Below are positions 10,441 to 14,127 of a stretch of 14,127 nt of DNA, piece by piece. This DNA comes from JBBPYA01 sp038200385 (GTDB taxonomy: Bacteria > Actinomycetota > Actinomycetes > Mycobacteriales > Geodermatophilaceae). The notes beneath the pieces are model-generated. The model was not told the origin of the DNA. It saw only the letters and a list, made by a program, of their open reading frames with translations, and made no database searches. The DNA lies in contig JBBPYA010000135.1 in assembly GCA_038200385.1 (NCBI GenBank), positions 1 through 14,127 on the forward strand, read 5' to 3'. The position numbers were made by a program, and so were the translations under genes. The stretch's first letter is position 1. Each line of letters starts with the position of its first letter.

Positions 10441-10516
10441 CGGGTGAGTGTCGGCGCCGTACGGCCCGGACCACCCGGTCGTCGCGGATCTGTGGACAGC
10501 CGCGTAGGTTGCGCCG
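10441..10516. promoter_or_regulatory. Divergent intergenic region between the secretion ATPase and kynA
   Basis: This 76 bp gap must hold the start signals for both divergent genes, if each has its own. On the + strand TAGGTT (10505-10510) fits an actinobacterial -10 hexamer. A 9-mer TGTGGACAG (10491-10499) is one base from the DnaA-box consensus written as TGTGGACAA. No Shine-Dalgarno is seen before either start. I see no convincing -35 for either direction. Confidence 0.4.
10505..10510 (+). promoter_or_regulatory. Candidate -10 element (TAGGTT) for leaderless kynA mRNA
   Basis: The hexamer fits TAnnnT and ends six bases before the kynA GTG, the spacing expected when transcription begins at the start codon. 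This agrees with the absence of any Shine-Dalgarno sequence. No clear -35 is present at 16-19 bp upstream, so support is partial. Confidence 0.42.
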
Positions 10517-11326
10517 GTGACCGAGACCACGCCCACCGGCCCAGCAGACCCCAGCTTCGGTGAGGACGGCGCGCGGCTGACCTACGGCGGCTACCTGCGG
10601 CTCACCGAGCTGCTCGGTGCCCAGGTGCAGCTCACCGACCCGCCGGTCCACGACGAACTGCTGTTTATCACGATCCATCAGGTCTACGAGCTCTGGTTCG
10701 GCCAGCTGCTGCACGAACTCGGTGACGCGAGGGACCTCATGCTGGCCGGCGACACCTACCATCCGCGGCTGCGGCTACACCGCAGCGCGGTGATCACCCG
10801 CCTGTTGATCGAGCAGATCGATGTGCTGGAAACCATGACGCCGCAGGACTTCCTCACCTTCCGCAACCTGCTGGCGCCGGCCAGCGGTTTCCAGTCCGTG
10901 CAGTTCCGGGAGCTGGAGTTCCTGTCCGGCGCCAAGGAGCCGGCCTACCTGCAGCGGCTCGGGCACGCCACCCCGCCGGAGCGGGAGCGGCTGCAGGCCA
11001 GGCTCGCCGAGCCGTCGCTGTGGGACGCATTCCTGGCTCTGCTCGCCGCTGCCGGCCTCGCGGTGGACGACCCGCACGAGCGACTGGCCAGCCTGCTCGC
11101 GGTCAGCCGGGATCGCGATGCACACGGCGCGCTGTGGGACCTGGCCGAGGCGTTGACCGAGCACGACGAGTTGTGGGCCCGCTGGCGGATGCGGCACGTG
11201 TTGATGGTGGAGCGACAGATCGGAGCCAAGTCCGGGACCGGTGGTTCGACCGGGGCGCCGTACCTGCGAAGCCGGCTGGGGCTGCGCTTCTTTCCCGAGT
11301 TGTGGGAGCTGCGGGCAAATCTGTGA
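10517..11326 (+). CDS. kynA: Tryptophan 2,3-dioxygenase
   Basis: This heme enzyme opens the indole ring of L-tryptophan with O2 to give N-formylkynurenine, the entry step of the kynurenine pathway. The 269-residue length is normal for bacterial enzymes. Signature blocks are TYGGYLRLTELLGAQ (about 22-36), HDELLFITIHQVYELWF (45-61, active-site His54), LAPASGFQSVQFRELEFLSG with the substrate-binding arginine, the proximal heme ligand in RHVLMVERQIGAK (about His227), and the GTGGS loop before APYLRSR. The start is GTG 10517, six bases after a -10-like TAGGTT, suggesting a leaderless message. Kynurenine formamidase and kynureninase are not in the window. The gene instead sits between two type VII secretion genes, which looks fortuitous or reflects an insertion. 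All catalytic residues appear intact. Confidence 0.95.
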   Translation: MTETTPTGPADPSFGEDGARLTYGGYLRLTELLGAQVQLTDPPVHDELLFITIHQVYELWFGQLLHELGDARDLMLAGDTYHPRLRLHRSAVITRLLIEQIDVLETMTPQDFLTFRNLLAPASGFQSVQFRELEFLSGAKEPAYLQRLGHATPPERERLQARLAEPSLWDAFLALLAAAGLAVDDPHERLASLLAVSRDRDAHGALWDLAEALTEHDELWARWRMRHVLMVERQIGAKSGTGGSTGAPYLRSRLGLRFFPELWELRANL

Positions 11327-11350
11327 ACAACCTCGGCGGCTGTGGACAAC
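11321..11350 (+). repeat. Two tandem DnaA-box-like 11-mers (CTGTGAACAAC / CTGTGGACAAC)
   Basis: Two copies of CTGTG(A/G)ACAAC start at 11321 and 11340, 19 bp apart (about two helical turns), differing at one base. The core TGTGGACAA at 11341-11349 is the exact reverse complement of TTGTCCACA, the high-GC actinobacterial DnaA-box form. The first copy overlaps the kynA stop codon. They lie upstream of the WXG100 gene and could be a regulator or DnaA site. A -10-like TAGCCT follows at 11377-11382. Function is inference. Confidence 0.45.
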
Positions 11351-11416
11351 GGGGGCCGCGGATCGGTAGCCGGACCTAGCCTCGCTGCACCGACCGATCG
11401 TCAGTGGAGGAGGCAC

Positions 11417-11707
11417 ATGAAGTACGACATCCCGACCCTGCAGGCCATGGCGGCGCAGTGCCGCAGCGCCGGCGGGGACAGTCAGGTCCAGACCCAGAGT
11501 TTGTCCAGCCGGATCAACGCCGATGTGACGGCGGGCTGGGAGGCGGCGTCCGCGCAGGCGTTCATGGCGCTGTACCAGCAGTGGCAGGCGGCCGCCGCGA
11601 ACGTGCAGCAGGCGCTGCTGGGCATCGGCCAGCTCCTGGAGCAGACCGCCGCCACCGTCACCGAGACCGACGCGGCGATCGCCCGTGGGTTCCGCCAGGC
11701 GATGTAG
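11417..11707 (+). CDS. WXG100-family (ESX-type) secreted protein, WEA variant
   Basis: This 96-residue all-helical protein has the size and helix-turn-helix pattern of EsxA-like type VII substrates. An amphipathic helix is rich in Gln and Ala. The turn is at residues 39-49 (AGWEAASAQAF), where the aromatic and the following A-x-x-F fit the family but the usual W-x-G glycine is alanine (W41, A43). A second long helix (ALYQQWQAAAANVQQALLG) follows. The YxxxD/E export signal is not visible: the tail TAATVTETDAAIARGFRQAM has no tyrosine. ATG 11417 is chosen for the very strong GGAGGAGG (11406-11413); an in-frame upstream extension lies in the repeat region. It probably pairs with itself or another WXG protein and is exported by the FHA/FtsK ATPase encoded beyond kynA. 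That pairing is inference from proximity. Confidence 0.86.
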   Translation: MKYDIPTLQAMAAQCRSAGGDSQVQTQSLSSRINADVTAGWEAASAQAFMALYQQWQAAAANVQQALLGIGQLLEQTAATVTETDAAIARGFRQAM

Positions 11708-11716
11708 CGCGGGTCA

Positions 11717-11739
11717 GAGTGACGACTGCGGCGTCACTC
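11717..11739. terminator. Hairpin between convergent genes, candidate bidirectional terminator
   Basis: GAGTGACG (11717-11724) pairs perfectly with CGTCACTC (11732-11739) around a seven-base loop. It sits between the WXG100 stop and the end of the convergent zinc-ribbon gene, whose TGA lies inside the 3' arm. There is no U-tract on either side, which is common for actinobacterial hairpins but lowers certainty. Confidence 0.5.
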
Positions 11740-12195
11740 CGGGCGCAGCTGCCAGCGGGGGAGTTCTCCCAGCGCCGCGAGGTAGCGGCGGCGGTGCATC
11801 GGGCGAAGCAGCATGCCCCAGCTGAGCAGCGCGACCGGGAGCAGCACGAACAGCGAGAAGGAGTTGCCGGTGAACAGGAAGAACAACCCCAGGATCGAGG
11901 TGCCGATCCCGAGACAGATCGGCAGCACCCGGAAGCGCAGCTGGAGGCGGCGCAACCGCCCGTACTCCTCGGCATCAATCTGCGCGGTGTTCCAGCGCCG
12001 GCCGCACCGGCACGTCCACACCTCGCCGTAGGCCAGGTCGCGCCGCTCACCGCACTGGCACCGGACGGTGATGGGTGGCCCCCGAAGCACGGTCCCCGGC
12101 TGCTCGTGGTCGGCCAGCCGCTGGCGCAGCGGCGCCTTCGGTGGCACGTCACGAGCGGAACCGGGGACCGGCCGCTCGGAGCGGTCAGACTTCAC
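11734..12195 (-). CDS. Zinc-ribbon, two-helix membrane protein of unknown function
   Basis: This 153-residue protein has a hydrophilic N-terminus (about 1-42) and a compact CxC...CxC zinc-ribbon knuckle (Cys46, Cys48, Cys62, Cys64; VRCQCG ... WTCRCG). A basic linker follows, then two hydrophobic helices (about 90-109, VLPICLGIGTSILGLFFLF; 113-130, FSLFVLLPVALLSWGMLL). A basic tail (RPMHRRRY) may set its membrane orientation. I do not recognise a named family. It starts with GTG inside the last 11 bases of the amino-acid permease gene on the same strand, so the two are probably one transcript and translationally coupled; no strong Shine-Dalgarno is present. A membrane-side metal-binding accessory is one guess, with no direct evidence. 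Its stop falls in a hairpin facing the WXG100 gene. Confidence 0.82.
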   Translation of the reverse strand: MKSDRSERPVPGSARDVPPKAPLRQRLADHEQPGTVLRGPPITVRCQCGERRDLAYGEVWTCRCGRRWNTAQIDAEEYGRLRRLQLRFRVLPICLGIGTSILGLFFLFTGNSFSLFVLLPVALLSWGMLLRPMHRRRYLAALGELPRWQLRPE

Positions 12196-13636
12196 GCCAC
12201 TGCATCGGCAGGCGGTCCTCGACCAACCGCCGGTAGAAGTACAGCACCAGCGAGATCAGCAGCACGGTGGCGCCGATCAGGGTCTTGCTCAAGCCGTAGC
12301 CGAACTCGTTGGCAAAGATGAAGCCACCCGCAACGATGAAGAGGAGGTTGATCAGCGCGAGCGCGCCGGCGATGGGCACCCAGATGCTGGACAGCTTGAT
12401 GGTGCGCGACCAGTTCGGGCGGTCCCGGCGCAGCAGCACGAATCCGCTCAGGGCGAAGAAGTGCGCCAGCATGTAGCCGAGGTTACCGGCGGCGAGGATC
12501 TCGATCGCGGTGCCGAAGAACACGACCAGGAAGATGTTCATGAAGGCGTCGATGGCCATCCCGCGGCCGGGGACGTTGAACTTGTTGAGTTGGCCGAACC
12601 ACCGGATCGTCATTCCGTCCTTGGAGATGCCGTACAGCGCGCGCGACCCGTCGAGGGTCGCGGTGCTCATGGTCAGCACGAGGCCGGCGACCAGGCAGAC
12701 CACGAGCAGGCCGCCGATGAAGCTGCCGGCGATCGTGTCCAGCGCCTGCTTGTAGAACACGATGGCCGTCGGGTCCGCGGCGATCGTCTCGGTGCCCAGC
12801 GTCCCGCCAACCCCGAGCGGCAGCAGCGCGTAGACGAAGACGGAGAAGACCGCGGCGCTGCGCAGCGCCTTCGGGGTGTCCTTCGCGGTGTCCCGGTACT
12901 CCGGCGCGACGGTGGCACAGGCCTCGAAGCCGTACGCCGACCAGCCCATGAAGTACAGCCAGGTCAGTGCGAGCGCGAGGCCGCCGTTGGCGCCGATGTC
13001 CCACGTCATGTTCGACGAGCTCCAGCTGCCCGTCAGGTAGGGCAGCAGCATCATCACCAGCAACGGGATCATCAGCAGGACGCCGGTGATGTAGGAGAAC
13101 CAGACCGTCGAGCGGATACCCCGGGCATTGAACACCCAGACCAGCAGCAGCATCCCGATGGCGATGATGATCGGCAGGTTGATGCTGAAGTGCGCCGCGC
13201 TGGCCGAGAAGGTGGCGCCGGGGAAGAACTCGGCGGTGACCAGGGTCCCGCAGATCAGGCCGCTGATCGCGAGCACCGTGGACCAGGCGAACCAGTAGCC
13301 GAAGGTGGCGATCGCGCCGATGGGGGAGAAGTACCTCCTCCAGGCCTCGTGGGCGTAGATGGCGATCCCGCCGGACTTCTCCGGGAACATCGTCGCCAAC
13401 TCGGCGTAGATGTTGTTCTGCAGGCTGCCAATCAGGACCGACACGATCCACAGCACGAGGGCACCGGTGGTGCCCAGGGCCGAAATCGAGCCGCCGAGTG
13501 CGGCGAGCAGGAACCCGGGGTTGGCCAGGGCGATCATGAAGCCGTCCCACCAGGACATCGCCTTGAGCAGATGCTGCTCCTGCACCTCGGCGGTGGCCCG
13601 GCCGCTGGAACTGGGTGGTGGCTCAACAGCTGTCAT
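12185..13636 (-). CDS. APC-superfamily amino-acid permease
   Basis: This 483-residue integral membrane protein has about twelve hydrophobic helices. It is a proton- or exchange-driven transporter of the amino acid-polyamine-organocation superfamily. A ~25-residue hydrophilic N-terminus leads into LLKAMSWWDGFMIALANPGF, where helix 1 is broken by a glycine-rich unwound stretch (ALGGSISALGTTGA). PEKSGGIAIYAHEAW resembles the conserved helix 2-3 loop of the family, and the middle region (WLYFMGWSAYGFEACATVAPEYRD) is the helix 6 substrate-site region. The substrate cannot be told; tryptophan, glutamate or another amino acid are all possible. ATG 13636 has GGAG five bases upstream. The ATG also overlaps the stop of a 13-codon leader ORF (ATGA). 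The last 11 bases overlap the zinc-ribbon gene. Confidence 0.92.
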   Translation of the reverse strand: MTAVEPPPSSSGRATAEVQEQHLLKAMSWWDGFMIALANPGFLLAALGGSISALGTTGALVLWIVSVLIGSLQNNIYAELATMFPEKSGGIAIYAHEAWRRYFSPIGAIATFGYWFAWSTVLAISGLICGTLVTAEFFPGATFSASAAHFSINLPIIIAIGMLLLVWVFNARGIRSTVWFSYITGVLLMIPLLVMMLLPYLTGSWSSSNMTWDIGANGGLALALTWLYFMGWSAYGFEACATVAPEYRDTAKDTPKALRSAAVFSVFVYALLPLGVGGTLGTETIAADPTAIVFYKQALDTIAGSFIGGLLVVCLVAGLVLTMSTATLDGSRALYGISKDGMTIRWFGQLNKFNVPGRGMAIDAFMNIFLVVFFGTAIEILAAGNLGYMLAHFFALSGFVLLRRDRPNWSRTIKLSSIWVPIAGALALINLLFIVAGGFIFANEFGYGLSKTLIGATVLLISLVLYFYRRLVEDRLPMQWREV

Positions 13637-13674
13637 CGGGGCTCCACTTCAGCAGCCAGCACGGAGGACGCCAT
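13633..13674 (-). CDS. 13-residue leader ORF, translationally coupled to the amino-acid permease
   Basis: On the minus strand GGGGAGGAG (13679-13687) is followed by CACT and an ATG (13674-13672) that opens the peptide MASSVLAAEVEPR. Its TGA (13635-13633) overlaps the permease ATG as ATGA. This ribosome binding site is stronger than the permease's own, so ribosomes finishing the leader would be well placed to start the permease. The peptide has no run of one amino acid, so classical attenuation is not indicated. The alternative is that the permease N-terminus truly begins here and a one-base indel created the break. That seems less likely, because the downstream start has its own GGAG. Confidence 0.5.
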   Translation of the reverse strand: MASSVLAAEVEPR

Positions 13675-13998
13675 AGTGCTCCTCCCCAGTGGATCGTGTA
13701 AACCCATAGTGGACAAGCAATCTTGGCAATTGCGGGGCCTGCAGGATCGGCGTTCGGTATTCCGATGCCGTCCCGTACGCCGCCGGCGGTGCCTCTGTCG
13801 GACGGTCAGAGACTGGTTACCGGCCGCGACCGGAACAGCCCAACGATCCGCGGGTTGCCCCAGGGCGAACCAAGGGAGTTGACCACGATTCCTCCGTGTT
13901 TCCTCACGGTAAATACGACCAGGTAGCTGCGCTGTGCGAGCTCGGGCTGTCCACGGGTGGGTGCGTCCCGGTGCCGGTCGGTGGCTAGCGTCGGCCCG
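13675..13998. other. Intergenic region upstream of the permease and the edge gene
   Basis: About 320 bp carry no convincing long gene. The stretch 13695-13735 is markedly AT-richer than its surroundings and contains GCAATTGC and AGTGGACAA (13708-13716, one mismatch to a DnaA-box-like 9-mer). It is the likely promoter zone for the permease, though I could not settle on a -35/-10 pair. A 26-codon minus-strand frame (GTG 13886 to TGA 13806) has GGAGG four bases upstream and could be a second small ORF, but nothing else supports it. CCGTG/CACGG arms form a weak hairpin near 13893-13909. CTGTCCACG occurs at 13947-13955. Confidence 0.5.
13985..13990 (+). promoter_or_regulatory. Candidate -10 element (TAGCGT) for a leaderless edge gene
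   Basis: TAGCGT fits TAnnnT and lies eight bases before the GTG at 13999, echoing the arrangement at kynA. No Shine-Dalgarno precedes that GTG. A -35 is not evident. Confidence 0.3.
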
Positions 13999-14127
13999 GT
14001 GGGCGCAGGGACGAGGTCGGCGGCGGGGGGCTGGTCGGCGCCGGACCTGCTCGCGTTGGTCGAGGCCGCCTGGAAGTCGGCGTACGGCGTGGTCCAGGGC
14101 CGCGGCTCGGTCGACTTCGTCGGTGTC
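13999..14127 (+). CDS. Start of an unidentified protein, 3' end outside window
   Basis: From GTG 13999 the frame stays open for 43 codons to the window edge with high G/C third positions. After a Gly/Ser/Ala-rich start it reads SAPDLLALVEAAWKSAYGVV, an amphipathic helix typical of a folded protein, then GRGSVDFVGV. I do not recognise it. Support is the open frame, coding-like composition and a -10-like TAGCGT eight bases upstream. Other frames over the same bases are less protein-like, but 43 codons are too few to be sure. Confidence 0.4.
   Translation, partial: MGAGTRSAAGGWSAPDLLALVEAAWKSAYGVVQGRGSVDFVGV

Noticed and set aside
8339..10447. Long + strand open frame (~700 codons) opposite the secretion ATPase
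   Set aside because: Its sequence is Arg/Ser/Pro-rich without domains, and it mirrors a minus-strand gene with clear FHA and Walker motifs. Long antisense frames are expected in DNA of this GC content.
10491..11350. Chromosomal replication origin
   Set aside because: There are only three scattered DnaA-box-like 9-mers, no AT-rich unwinding region, and no dnaA, dnaN or gyr genes nearby.
12068..13882. Long + strand open frame (~600 codons) opposite the permease
   Set aside because: It encodes low-complexity Asp/Gln/Arg-rich sequence, the antisense image of hydrophobic helices. The permease strand has the recognisable protein.
13806..13886. 26-codon minus-strand ORF with GGAGG upstream
   Set aside because: One Shine-Dalgarno-like match before a GTG is common in this GC context, and the peptide shows no recognisable feature. 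It is mentioned only in the intergenic entry.

Overview
The window is very GC-rich DNA with dense coding, strong G/C preference at third codon positions, many GTG starts and several TAnnnT hexamers placed just before a start codon. The gene content is a wax ester synthase/diacylglycerol acyltransferase, a WXG100 protein and an FHA-containing FtsK/SpoIIIE secretion ATPase. Together these point to an actinomycete chromosome. The genus cannot be named from what is visible.

Layout. Positions 1-3231 (+) hold the tail of a HAD-family hydrolase, then a tightly packed lipid cassette: a WS/DGAT acyltransferase, a patatin-like lipase 22 bp later, and a DUF6912-type protein whose ATG overlaps the lipase stop. 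Positions 3228-3650 (-) hold a probable small membrane-anchored protein. Divergent from it is a secreted protein with a clear signal peptide and six cysteines (3678-4490). L-glutamate gamma-semialdehyde dehydrogenase (pruA, 4552-6180) follows. From 10440 down to 6128 (-) runs a ~1437-codon type VII secretion-type ATPase, interrupted by an apparent one-base frameshift near 8893. Tryptophan 2,3-dioxygenase (kynA, 10517-11326, +) starts 76 bp away in the opposite direction and lies between this ATPase and a WXG100 gene (11417-11707, +). Positions 11734-13636 (-) hold a two-gene unit: an APC-family amino-acid permease and an overlapping zinc-ribbon membrane protein. The permease is preceded by a 13-codon leader ORF joined to it by an ATGA overlap. 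The last ~130 bp appear to begin another + strand gene.

Function. Three themes are present. One is storage-lipid turnover (acyltransferase plus patatin lipase). The second is amino-acid catabolism and uptake (P5C dehydrogenase, tryptophan dioxygenase, permease). The third is a compact type VII secretion (T7SS) module. The ATPase looks like a fusion of an EsaB/YukD-like ubiquitin fold, an FHA domain, two membrane helices and three ATPase modules. Its only visible partner is a WXG100 protein with WEA in place of W-x-G. No EccB, EccD, EccE, EsaA, EssA, EssB or mycosin gene is in the window.

The points most worth following up are this compact, frameshifted T7SS locus split by kynA, the DnaA-box-like repeats in its intergenic regions, and the translationally coupled leader ORF of the permease.
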